DNA from: an uncultured Gammaproteobacteria bacterium
GTDB taxonomy: Bacteria > Pseudomonadota > Gammaproteobacteria > SZUA-140
Assembly (NCBI GenBank): GCA_945788675.1
Contig: CALZMY010000306.1
Span: forward strand, 1 to 8,604
Length of the DNA: 8,604 bases
Direction: 5' to 3'
Position numbers and translations under genes: made by a program. Positions 1 to 5,903 of this stretch are shown here, piece by piece. The notes under the pieces were generated by a model. The model saw only the letters and a program-made list of their open reading frames with translations, was not told where the DNA came from and made no database searches. Position 1 is the stretch's first letter; every line of letters starts with the position of its first letter.

Positions 1-22
1 CGCTTCGCTCCTCATAATGACA
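1..22. repeat. Partial copy of the intergenic palindromic repeat, upstream of nadA
   Basis: The first 22 bases match 1199-1220, downstream of nadA, at 19 of 22 positions by eye; the shared core is GCTCCTC followed two bases later by AATGACA. The copy is cut by the window edge, so its full length and its other arm cannot be seen. Together with the downstream element it places related repeat sequence on both sides of nadA. It ends about 20 bases before the nadA ribosome binding site, so it lies in or near that gene's leader. Confidence 0.55.
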
Positions 23-42
23 ATAAGTGATAGCGTAGTAAT

Positions 43-49
43 AAAGGAG
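43..49 (+). promoter_or_regulatory. Shine-Dalgarno sequence of nadA
   Basis: AAAGGAG sits 8 bases before ATG 58 and 5 bases before the adjacent in-frame TTG 55. Both starts are within range. ATG is preferred because it is the stronger initiator and the spacing is near optimal. Confidence 0.75.
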
Positions 50-57
50 TTCCGTTG

Positions 58-1155
58 ATGGTCGCAAGCGCTGCTGCTATTCAGCAATTTACAGGATTAA
101 GTGACGCCGAGTGCATTGAGCGTATCGAGGCGGCGAAGGCCGCGCTGGGTGATCGCCTGATTATTCTTGGTCATCACTATCAGCGTGAAGAGGTGTTTCG
201 GCACGCCGATGTCAGTGGTGATTCGCTGAAGCTGTCACGTGAGGCGGCGAACTCACAGGCGGACTATATCGTCTTCTGTGGTGTTCATTTCATGGCCGAA
301 GTGGCTGATATTTTATCGCGCCCGCAACAGGTGGCGATGTTGCCGGACCTCTCCGCCGGTTGTTCGATGGCCGATATGGCCAACCTTACCAAGGTTGAAC
401 GTGCGTGGCGTGAGATCTCTCGTGTGCTTGATCCCGATGAGCATGTGACGCCAGTGACCTATATCAATTCTGCCGCTGACCTGAAGGCCTTTTGTGGTCG
501 TCATGGCGGCATCGTCTGTACTTCAACCAATGCACAGCAGATTCTTGAATGGTCGTTTGCACGACGCGAAAAGATTCTCTTTTTCCCAGATCAACATCTT
601 GGTCGTAATACCGCAGCGAAGATGGGTATTCCGTTGGAAGAGATGGTGGTGTGGGACTTTGATCAGCCGTTTGGTGGCTTGACTAAAGAGCAGGTGATCA
701 ATGCGAAGATGATCCTGTGGAAGGGGTTCTGTTCGGTGCATCAGATGTTCAAACCGGAACACATCGAGCGCTTCCGCGCGATGTACCCCGAGGTGAAGGT
801 GATTTCACATCCCGAAGCTTCCTATGAGGTGTGCCAGAAGTCCGATTATGTCGGTTCAACCGAGTATATTATTAATACTGTGGCTGAGTCTGCCCCAGGC
901 ACCCGCTGGCTGGTGGGTACTGAACTGAACCTCGTGACGCGTCTGCATGAGCAATATAAACACGAAGATAAATCGGTGCATTTTATGTCGCCGACGGTCT
1001 GCATGTGCTCCACGATGTTCCGCGTCGATCCGCAACACCTGTTGTGGCAGCTGGAAAACCTGGTTGACGGTAATATCGTCAACCAAATCGTCGTACCTGC
1101 CGCGGAGGCTGATGAGGCGCGTGAGGCGCTCAATCGGATGCTGGCGATTCGTTAG
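58..1155 (+). CDS. nadA: Quinolinate synthase NadA (long, B. subtilis-like type)
   Basis: NadA is a cytoplasmic [4Fe-4S] enzyme that condenses iminoaspartate (from NadB) with dihydroxyacetone phosphate to give quinolinate, the precursor of NAD. The 365-residue product has the family landmarks: GHHYQ at 38-42, SGDSLKLS at 53-60, CGVHFMAE at 74-81, GCSMADMA at 101-108, PDQHLGRN at 177-184 and GSTEYI at 266-271. From memory it matches the longer B. subtilis-type enzyme (about 368 residues) better than the E. coli type. C102, C225 (WKGFCSVH) and a C-M-C pair at 315/317 correspond to the three cluster ligands, with C317 the likely third. The start is ATG 58 after a good Shine-Dalgarno; the TTG directly upstream is possible. 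nadB and nadC are not adjacent here. The gene is intact and probably monocistronic, with repeat sequence on both sides. Confidence 0.96.
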   Translation: MVASAAAIQQFTGLSDAECIERIEAAKAALGDRLIILGHHYQREEVFRHADVSGDSLKLSREAANSQADYIVFCGVHFMAEVADILSRPQQVAMLPDLSAGCSMADMANLTKVERAWREISRVLDPDEHVTPVTYINSAADLKAFCGRHGGIVCTSTNAQQILEWSFARREKILFFPDQHLGRNTAAKMGIPLEEMVVWDFDQPFGGLTKEQVINAKMILWKGFCSVHQMFKPEHIERFRAMYPEVKVISHPEASYEVCQKSDYVGSTEYIINTVAESAPGTRWLVGTELNLVTRLHEQYKHEDKSVHFMSPTVCMCSTMFRVDPQHLLWQLENLVDGNIVNQIVVPAAEADEAREALNRMLAIR

Positions 1156-1164
1156 TTAGGCCAG

Positions 1165-1189
1165 TCTCAGAACTCGGCGAGTTGTGAGA
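1165..1189. terminator. Short hairpin just after nadA, possible transcription stop
   Basis: TCTCA-G-AACTC, a GGC loop, then GAGTT-G-TGAGA form a stem of ten base pairs interrupted by one G-G mismatch, starting 10 bases after the nadA stop. No run of T follows, so it is not a typical rho-independent terminator. It overlaps the left end of the palindromic repeat. It may protect the mRNA 3' end or belong to the repeat. I infer a role only from its position. Confidence 0.35.
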
Positions 1190-1257
1190 TTGCTTCGTCG
1201 CTCCGCTCCTCGCAATGACATATCCGCTTGTCATCGCGAGCGCAGAGCGGCGATCTC
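1186..1257. repeat. Imperfect palindromic intergenic repeat between nadA and the methyltransferase gene
   Basis: The left arm (1186-1220) runs from GAGATTGC to CGCAATGACA. The right arm (1229-1257) reads as an imperfect, shorter inverted copy, from TGTCATCGCGAG to GGCGATCTC, across an 8-base spacer. The motif (GAGAT-GC at the tip, GCTCCGCTCC in the arm, CGCAATGACA at the centre) resembles palindromic repeats I recall from intergenic regions of many unrelated bacteria. A second, partial copy is at the left edge of the window. There is no coding sequence in it. As RNA it would fold into a long hairpin, so it could end transcription or stabilise the nadA message. Confidence 0.75.
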
Positions 1258-1282
1258 GTTGTTCTTTAGTTTAGGCAGCAAG

Positions 1283-1288
1283 AAGGAG
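1283..1288 (+). promoter_or_regulatory. Shine-Dalgarno sequence of the methyltransferase gene
   Basis: AAGGAG lies 5 bases before ATG 1294. The GTG at 1288-1290 overlaps this sequence, so it cannot be served by it. This decides the start in favour of ATG 1294. Confidence 0.75.
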
Positions 1289-1293
1289 TGGCA

Positions 1294-2100
1294 ATGAGCA
1301 CAGATGACAACCAGCCCGACTGGGATACCCTTGCCGAAAAATTTGACCTGTGGGCACCGCATATCGCGCCGGTCGGTGAAGCGCTGTTGGCGGCGCTCGA
1401 CGCGCAACCTGGTGAGCATATCCTCGACCTTGCCTCTGGTACTGGCGAGCCGGCACTGACGCTGGCGCAGCGGCAACCACGGGTGACGATTACCGGCACC
1501 GATGCTGCCGATGGCATGGTGCGGGTGGCCGAGCGTAAGGCGCGTGAACTGGGGGTCGATAATCTTCAGTTTCAAACCATGGCAGCGGAGTCTCTGCTGT
1601 TTCCGGATGACCACTTTGATCGTCTCAGTTGTCGTTTTGGGGTGATGCTGTTTGATGACCCTGAAGCGGGGCTACAACAGATGCATCGCGTGTTGAAGCC
1701 GGGTGGTCGTTGTGCGCTGGCAGTGTGGGATACCTTAGAAGGGATGAGCGGTGTTTACTGGACACATCAGGTGTTTAAAGATCGCATTCCTGAGTCGGAA
1801 CAATTTGCGGTGGAGAAAATTGTCTCAATGAGTGAAGGCGTGCTGGAAGCGTTATTGGAGAAGGTTGGTTTTTCAGCTGTAGAGACACAGCTCAATCGCT
1901 TTGAATATCATTTCCCGGATTTTGATGCCTACTGGCAAAACTGTGTTGACTCCGCCATTATGCAGCAGCAGCTCGATGCCCTGCAGCCGGAGCAATTTGA
2001 CGAGGTAAAGAGTGCCTTTGCTGCGTTGGCGCAACCGTATCAAACCGATGATGGACTGGTGATACCACATGAATACCGGTTAGCAGTTGCGATTAAATAA
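1294..2100 (+). CDS. Class I SAM-dependent methyltransferase (UbiE/Methyltransf_11-like)
   Basis: The 268-residue product has a complete Rossmann-type SAM-binding core. Motif I is LDLASGTGE at residues 44-52. An acidic residue ends strand 2 (TGTD, D70). AAES at 97-100, with a following PDDHFDRLSCRFGVMLF stretch, covers the motif II region. HRVLKPGG at 131-138 is the usual post-motif II loop. The roughly 120-residue C-terminal part, which would shape the substrate pocket, shows no motif I recognise, so the methyl acceptor is unknown. Resemblance is to UbiE/COQ5 and other small-molecule methyltransferases. It is not UbiE itself with any certainty, because the C-terminal UbiE signature is not evident. 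The hydrolase gene starts 18 bases downstream and probably shares the transcript. No signal peptide is seen, so the enzyme is expected in the cytoplasm. Confidence 0.88.
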   Translation: MSTDDNQPDWDTLAEKFDLWAPHIAPVGEALLAALDAQPGEHILDLASGTGEPALTLAQRQPRVTITGTDAADGMVRVAERKARELGVDNLQFQTMAAESLLFPDDHFDRLSCRFGVMLFDDPEAGLQQMHRVLKPGGRCALAVWDTLEGMSGVYWTHQVFKDRIPESEQFAVEKIVSMSEGVLEALLEKVGFSAVETQLNRFEYHFPDFDAYWQNCVDSAIMQQQLDALQPEQFDEVKSAFAALAQPYQTDDGLVIPHEYRLAVAIK

Positions 2101-2118
2101 TCCATTTTTCACTGCGTC

Positions 2119-2769
2119 ATGAGCTTAAACGATAACACCTCCGCGTTGGTTGTTTTTGTCCATGGATTGTGGATGACTGGTGTTGATATGTGGTGGTTGC
2201 GTCGCGGCATGGCGCGTCGTGGTTGTCGTGTCAAACAATTTTCTTACCCTGCCATACGCTGTGATGTCAAACAGAATGCTGCGCGTCTGGATGCTTTTCT
2301 TAAAAAACATGGAGGTGATGTCGAGGTGATTCATCTGGTTGGGCATAGCCTGGGTGGGCTGGTGATTCGCCAGATGTTCCATGATTTTCCACAGCAGAAG
2401 CCTGGCCGTATCGTCACATTAGGCACGCCGCATAGCGGCAGTGCTATCGCCCATCTGTTTAACCGCAGTCGGCCGGGGCGGTTGGTGTTGGGGAAAAGTA
2501 CGATACGCGGTCTGCTGGGTGATATGCCGCCATGGCACGGCGTACGTGAACTGGGTGTGATTGCGGGTACAAAAGATCACGGCATTGGCCGTGCATTTTG
2601 TGCCTTGCCCCAACCAAACGATGGCACTGTCGCAGTGGAAGAGACGCGCCTGCCTGAGATGACAGATCATATTCAATTGCCGGTAGCACATAGTGGAATG
2701 TTGTTATCAAATGAGGTGATTCGACAAACATCACATTTTCTGGGACAAGGGTGTTTTATTAGATCGTGA
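2119..2769 (+). CDS. Small alpha/beta hydrolase, lipase/esterase-like
   Basis: The 216-residue product begins almost directly with the first core strand and oxyanion-hole segment (VVFVHGLW, 11-18). It has a classic nucleophile elbow GHSLGG at 75-80 with S77 as nucleophile, followed by TLGTPHSGS at 100-108. D168 in NDGTV (167-171) and H191 in VAHSGML (189-195) are the likely remaining triad members. This arrangement is that of compact triacylglycerol lipase/esterase-like proteins, often annotated as alpha/beta hydrolase or PGAP1-like. The substrate is not known. No signal peptide or membrane segment is seen, so it is probably cytosolic. No Shine-Dalgarno precedes ATG 2119, and an in-frame stop (the methyltransferase TAA at 2098) rules out an earlier start. 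Translation is probably coupled to the upstream gene. Confidence 0.85.
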   Translation: MSLNDNTSALVVFVHGLWMTGVDMWWLRRGMARRGCRVKQFSYPAIRCDVKQNAARLDAFLKKHGGDVEVIHLVGHSLGGLVIRQMFHDFPQQKPGRIVTLGTPHSGSAIAHLFNRSRPGRLVLGKSTIRGLLGDMPPWHGVRELGVIAGTKDHGIGRAFCALPQPNDGTVAVEETRLPEMTDHIQLPVAHSGMLLSNEVIRQTSHFLGQGCFIRS

Positions 2770-2773
2770 AATT

Positions 2774-2807
2774 TTAGATGGAGTTTTGATCTATCTTTAC
2801 CATCTAA
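2774..2807. promoter_or_regulatory. 8-bp inverted repeat upstream of the outer-membrane protein gene
   Basis: TTAGATGG (2774-2781) and CCATCTAA (2800-2807) are perfect inverted copies separated by 18 bases. It lies 5 bases after the hydrolase stop and about 110 bases before the next start. No T-run follows, so a rho-independent terminator is unlikely. A dyad operator, or a weak 3'-end hairpin of the hydrolase transcript, is possible. Function is not shown by the sequence. Confidence 0.35.
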
Positions 2808-2826
2808 CGGCTGGTGTTGTAGGCTG

Positions 2827-2850
2827 TGTGAAAATGAGGTGCTATTCACA
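2827..2850. promoter_or_regulatory. Second dyad (TGTGAA/TTCACA) upstream of the outer-membrane protein gene
   Basis: TGTGAA (2827-2832) and TTCACA (2845-2850) are inverted copies with a 12-base gap. TTCACA could also act as a -35 element with TGTTAT (2869-2874) as -10, spacing 18, giving a transcript start near 2881. The match is weak, and no factor can be named. Confidence 0.25.
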
Positions 2851-2901
2851 GATTAATCGTGGTAAGGGTGTTATTGTGTTGACCATGAACGATATGGTGT
2901 T

Positions 2902-2907
2902 AAGGAG
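2902..2907 (+). promoter_or_regulatory. Shine-Dalgarno sequence that sets the outer-membrane protein start
   Basis: AAGGAG ends 7 bases before ATG 2915. The same frame stays open upstream to 2786, but only ATG 2915 has this ribosome binding site and puts a signal peptide at the extreme N-terminus. Confidence 0.75.
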
Positions 2908-2914
2908 AGTGACG

Positions 2915-3649
2915 ATGATCAAGCAAATTTCTGCGTTTGCACTGTTAGGTGCATTGTTGGTGGCTAGTCTGCCATCGCGTGCGGGAGACAGTGACATCGA
3001 ATTACCCATTACATTTGGGCAGCCTGAGTTCAATACGTTGGTGGAGGAGCTGGGGGTGGCGGTTGCATATAATGCGGTGGCACCGGCTGAATCTCTCGGG
3101 ATTACTGGCTTTGACATCGGCGTCGTGGTCACCGGGGTTGAGCTGAATGAGCAGGTGTGGAACCAGGTGGTGAGTGATGGCAGTGCACCGTCGACATTGC
3201 CGGTGCCAAAATTAATCGCGCGCAAAGGGTTGCCGTTTGGCGTTGACCTCGGTCTGAGTTATACCTCAGTGCCGGATAGTAATGTGAGTATTGTCGGTGG
3301 TGAGGTTCGTAAATCGCTGATTGATGGCTCTATGGCATTACCGGCAGTTTCATTGTCGCTGCACACGAGCCGGCTAGCTGGCGTCGATGATCTCGATATC
3401 AAGACCTATGGGGTCGACGTCGGGGTCAGTAAGGGGTTTGCGATGTTGACACCGTATGCCTCGATTGGACAGTTGTGGATAGAGGGAAGTGAAAATGTGT
3501 CGTTGCTCAATCTACTGGCATATGATGACTCGATGACGCGCAGTCTTATCGGAGTGCGTGTTGGCTTTATGCCGATGATGAGCCTGACATTACAGGCTGA
3601 TTTTGCCGAGGCCAATAGCTATAATGTCAAGTTAGGCGTTGATTTCTAA
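2915..3649 (+). CDS. Predicted outer-membrane beta-barrel protein, unknown function
   Basis: The 244-residue product starts with a typical Sec signal peptide: positive MIKQ, a hydrophobic core at about 5-18, and probable signal peptidase cleavage after SRA (A23). The mature part alternates polar and hydrophobic residues in many short stretches (for example VDLGLSYTSV near 110-119, ALPAVSLSLH 141-150, TYGVDVGVSKGF 164-175, SLIGVRVGF 210-218, MSLTLQADF 222-230). It ends in F (KLGVDF), the C-terminal aromatic expected for BAM-assembled outer-membrane barrels. Length and pattern suggest 8-12 strands. I recognise no family with certainty. The frame could be read from 2786, but that would bury the signal peptide. 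The gene converges on the DUF3187-like gene with no intergenic base. Two dyads lie in its 145-bp upstream spacer. Confidence 0.8.
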   Translation: MIKQISAFALLGALLVASLPSRAGDSDIELPITFGQPEFNTLVEELGVAVAYNAVAPAESLGITGFDIGVVVTGVELNEQVWNQVVSDGSAPSTLPVPKLIARKGLPFGVDLGLSYTSVPDSNVSIVGGEVRKSLIDGSMALPAVSLSLHTSRLAGVDDLDIKTYGVDVGVSKGFAMLTPYASIGQLWIEGSENVSLLNLLAYDDSMTRSLIGVRVGFMPMMSLTLQADFAEANSYNVKLGVDF

Positions 3650-3660
3650 CTACTGTTTTT
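3630..3660 (+). terminator. Weak hairpin plus T-run across the end of the outer-membrane protein gene
   Basis: AGTTAG (3630-3635) and CTAACT (3646-3651) are inverted copies around a 10-base loop. The stop codon lies inside the right arm. TTTTT follows at 3656-3660. The stem is short and AT-rich, so termination would be inefficient. It lies over the last codons of both convergent genes. On the minus strand no T-run follows the same stem. Confidence 0.35.
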
Positions 3661-4663
3661 GGTGTTGCATGCGCAGCGCCAGGTGAAATGCAACATCCGG
3701 GACGGTACTGGTGACGATGTCTTCAGCAACGCTGATGTCCAGCGCTGTTTTATCAGAAAATCGAATGGTACCACCCACATTAATCTGTAGCGAATCACTT
3801 CCCAGGTTCTTGAGGGCACTGTCATAAAAGGCGCTGTGTGCATCCAGCTGTGCCTTCAGTACCATCCATGAAAATTGTCGAGGTTGATAATTAAGGCCGA
3901 GGTTTGCAAAGCCGATGGCACGTTTTAGCTGCTCGTTGAGCAGGTCACTGTGGCCGTTGAGTAACAGCCCACCACCATAGTGGAAGGTGAAACGTTGATG
4001 GGTACGTGACGTGGCGAGTGCCAGTGATAGATTAACGCCACCACTACCGTTGAGCTTTTCTGCCTTGCCGGTGGGGAGTTTGAGCCCTGCACGTAGCGCA
4101 CTGCAGTGGTGTTGCGGAGACTTTTCACAGTGTAGCTGCCATGCAGCAGAGAGTCTGATGTCGCCGATACCGTCAGTGGTATCAACGATGCGGTATTGGG
4201 TGGCACCGTTACGACTGTATTCATAGCGTAGTCGATCTTCCTGGAACTGATTACGTTCACTGTTTGAGAGCCCAAACAGATCGTGCCAGTTGCGAATGAA
4301 GCCGTCCAGGGTGCCGCCGCTGTGAGTAATATAAGGGATGTCGATACCGATTTCGATATTTCTCTGTAGTCCGTGGCGAAACATGAGGTTGAGGCGGTAG
4401 GTTTCGCCATCGAAGATGATGCGCTCCTGCTGTTCATTTTCTGCAACCGAGGCGCTGGAAATGTCGAGTATTGTCGACGTTGTGGTGGTGCCGGGTGCAG
4501 TAACCATGCCCTTTTCCAGTGGCGGTAGTCCGTGCATCTGAATCAATGGATTTTGATTGACAATGTAAAATGGCGTGGTCGCCTCGGCGAGCGCTTTTTC
4601 TACAGGTAGCACGATAGTGATGGCGCAAATGAGGCCAAGCAGTGATGGCTTAATACGTTTCAT
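3650..4663 (-). CDS. DUF3187-like exported envelope protein
   Basis: The 337-residue product has an N-terminal signal peptide (MKRIKPSLLGL...) with probable cleavage after ALA (A26). The early mature motif NQNPLIQMHGLP (36-47) is what I recall from the DUF3187 family of gammaproteobacteria; the assignment is from memory. The rest resembles an outer-membrane barrel: repeated alternating stretches (LNLMFRHGLQRNIEIGIDIPY 91-111, GIGDIRLSAAWQL 165-177, RAGLKLPTGKAEKL 191-204, FTFHYGGGLLLNG 225-237, LQINVGGTIRFSDKTALDISV 292-312). C179 and C187 are close together and could form a disulfide in the periplasm. The C-terminus is QHQKQ rather than an aromatic. No clear Shine-Dalgarno precedes ATG 4663. 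The function of the family is unknown to me. It abuts its convergent neighbour tail to tail. Confidence 0.78.
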   Translation of the reverse strand: MKRIKPSLLGLICAITIVLPVEKALAEATTPFYIVNQNPLIQMHGLPPLEKGMVTAPGTTTTSTILDISSASVAENEQQERIIFDGETYRLNLMFRHGLQRNIEIGIDIPYITHSGGTLDGFIRNWHDLFGLSNSERNQFQEDRLRYEYSRNGATQYRIVDTTDGIGDIRLSAAWQLHCEKSPQHHCSALRAGLKLPTGKAEKLNGSGGVNLSLALATSRTHQRFTFHYGGGLLLNGHSDLLNEQLKRAIGFANLGLNYQPRQFSWMVLKAQLDAHSAFYDSALKNLGSDSLQINVGGTIRFSDKTALDISVAEDIVTSTVPDVAFHLALRMQHQKQ

Positions 4664-4698
4664 TATTGTTATTTTATAAGATAGTTTAGATGTACTGA

Positions 4699-4729
4699 AT
4701 TATATAAGTAATTATCCGCGTTGTGGCAA
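4699..4729 (-). promoter_or_regulatory. Candidate sigma-70 promoter for the DUF3187-like gene
   Basis: Read on the minus strand, TTGCCA (4729-4724) is a 5/6 match to the -35 consensus. TATATA (4706-4701) follows at 17 bases, and TATAAT (4704-4699), a perfect -10, follows at 19 bases. The transcript would start near 4690, giving a leader of about 30 bases to ATG 4663. The surrounding DNA is AT-rich. No equally good promoter for miaA is seen on the other strand of this 157-bp divergent spacer. Confidence 0.5.
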
Positions 4730-4820
4730 TTCGCTGGTGAGTGTCGGCAAAACGGGCAGCGATGATTGTGTGTATCATGTGACAGTTTGATACTGGTTGA
4801 ACTGGATGTGTGTGGTTGCG

Positions 4821-5762
4821 ATGAGTGAAAATGAAGAGGCTTCGGTGATATGCCTGATGGGGCCGACGGCCGCTGGCAAAACCGATATCGCGGTGCAGCT
4901 GGCCGCGTCATTGCCGTGTGAGATTATTAGTGTCGATTCAGCGATGATCTATCGTGGCATGGATATTGGTACCGCCAAGCCGGATGCCTCGACGCTGGCG
5001 CATGCACCGCATCGCCTGATTGATATCTGTGATCCGACAGAGGCCTATTCCGCGGCGCGTTTTCGCAGTGATGCGCTGCAAGCGGTCGAAGAGATCATCG
5101 CCACAGGGAGGATTCCGCTATTGGTGGGCGGTACGATGCTCTATTTCAAGGCGCTGCTTGAGGGGCTCTCGCCACTGCCATCGGCAGATACAGCGGTGCG
5201 CGCTCAATTAGAGGCCGATGCGGAACGTGTTGGATGGGGCGAGATGCATACGCGTCTCGCTAGAGTCGATGAGGCCTCGGCAGCGCGTATTCATCCCAAT
5301 GACCCGCAGCGTATCCAGCGCGCGCTTGAGGTGTATGAGATCACCGGCAGGTCATTAAGCGAACTGACCCGCAGCGAGGCGCGTGAGCCATTTCCGTACC
5401 CGGTTAAAAAATTGATCGTGGCACCACCGCAGCGGCTAGCACTGCATCGACGTATCGAATGTCGTTTTCAGCAGATGATGGAGCAAGGTTTTCTGGCAGA
5501 AGTAGAGGGGCTTTATCGGCAGGCCGGGTTGCATGCGGGGTTGCCTGCGATCAGGTCAGTGGGGTATCGCCAGCTATGGGCTTACCTCGACGGAGAATTG
5601 ACGCTTGATGAGGCGGTTGAGCGCGGCATCATCGCCACGCGTCAGTTGGCTAAGCGGCAGATCACCTGGTTGAGGGCGGAGAAAAATGAGAAATGGGTTG
5701 ACGGCAGTGATAAAAATGTTATGAATAAGGTGTTGAAATATGTGTCAGTCGACACTATTTAA
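4821..5762 (+). CDS. miaA: tRNA dimethylallyltransferase MiaA
   Basis: MiaA transfers the dimethylallyl group from DMAPP to N6 of A37 in tRNAs reading UNN codons, the first step to ms2i6A, and acts in the cytoplasm. The 313-residue product (E. coli about 316) has the P-loop GPTAAGKT at 14-21. It also has the conserved SVDSAMIYRGMDIGTAKP segment (37-54) with D39 as the expected general base, DICDPTEAYSAARF (68-81), LVGGTMLYF (101-109), NDPQRIQRALEVYEITGRS (160-178), AIRSVGYRQLW (243-253) and ATRQLAKRQITWLR (272-285). ATG 4821 is chosen because the protein then starts a few residues before the first strand, as usual. ATG 4806 and TTG 4797 are in frame, and none has a clear Shine-Dalgarno. It heads the miaA-hfq-hflX-hflK cluster. 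mutL, often found upstream in gammaproteobacteria, is not there. Confidence 0.96.
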   Translation: MSENEEASVICLMGPTAAGKTDIAVQLAASLPCEIISVDSAMIYRGMDIGTAKPDASTLAHAPHRLIDICDPTEAYSAARFRSDALQAVEEIIATGRIPLLVGGTMLYFKALLEGLSPLPSADTAVRAQLEADAERVGWGEMHTRLARVDEASAARIHPNDPQRIQRALEVYEITGRSLSELTRSEAREPFPYPVKKLIVAPPQRLALHRRIECRFQQMMEQGFLAEVEGLYRQAGLHAGLPAIRSVGYRQLWAYLDGELTLDEAVERGIIATRQLAKRQITWLRAEKNEKWVDGSDKNVMNKVLKYVSVDTI

Positions 5763-5776
5763 TTAAGCTGTGCTGT

Positions 5777-5801
5777 AAGCTGGATATCAGCTTGCTACAA
5801 T
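5777..5801 (+). promoter_or_regulatory. Candidate hfq promoter with extended -10, overlapping a small hairpin
   Basis: TGC-TACAAT (5793-5801) is an extended -10 element, with TACAAT a 5/6 match. The -35 region (CTGTAA at 5773-5778) is poor, as is common when TGn is present. Transcription would start near 5808, giving a leader of about 94 bases. A perfect hairpin, AAGCTG-GATAT-CAGCTT (5777-5793), immediately precedes it. No T-run follows, so it is a poor terminator for miaA. Promoters inside or after miaA are known to drive hfq in E. coli; a conserved role here is inference. Confidence 0.4.
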
Positions 5802-5888
5802 TACGCATGAATAGGGGGAAATATCGCTTTGTTCTGTGTGGAATAATCATTTTCAGGATAGCTGAAAGTCCGTCCATCATTTGGATAT

Positions 5889-5903
5889 AAGGAGAATAAT
5901 AAT
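5889..5903 (+). promoter_or_regulatory. hfq ribosome binding site with adjoining AAU triplets
   Basis: AAGGAG (5889-5894) lies 7 bases before ATG 5902 and decides the start. Three AAT triplets (5895-5903) run directly from it into the start codon. Hfq's distal face binds A-R-N triplets, and E. coli Hfq represses its own translation by binding its leader, so this could be an autoregulatory site (inference). Confidence 0.6.

Noticed and set aside
1231..1614. 127-codon open frame antisense to the methyltransferase start
   Set aside because: It overlaps motif I of the methyltransferase and runs into the palindromic repeat. No start signals.
2827..2850. CRP-type site (TGTGA...TCACA)
   Set aside because: The gap between half-sites is 14 bases (2832-2845), not the 6 expected for CRP.
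2879..2884. TTGACC as a -35 element before the outer-membrane protein gene
   Set aside because: At 16-18 bases downstream there is only the Shine-Dalgarno region and no -10-like hexamer.
2786..2914. Upstream extension of the outer-membrane protein frame by 43 codons
   Set aside because: It starts at a TTG with no ribosome binding site and would place the signal peptide at residue 44 onward. ATG 2915 has AAGGAG at the right distance.
3925..4446. 173-codon open frame inside the DUF3187-like gene, same strand, different frame
   Set aside because: The overlapping 337-residue frame has a signal peptide, family motif and barrel pattern. The internal frame shows none of these.
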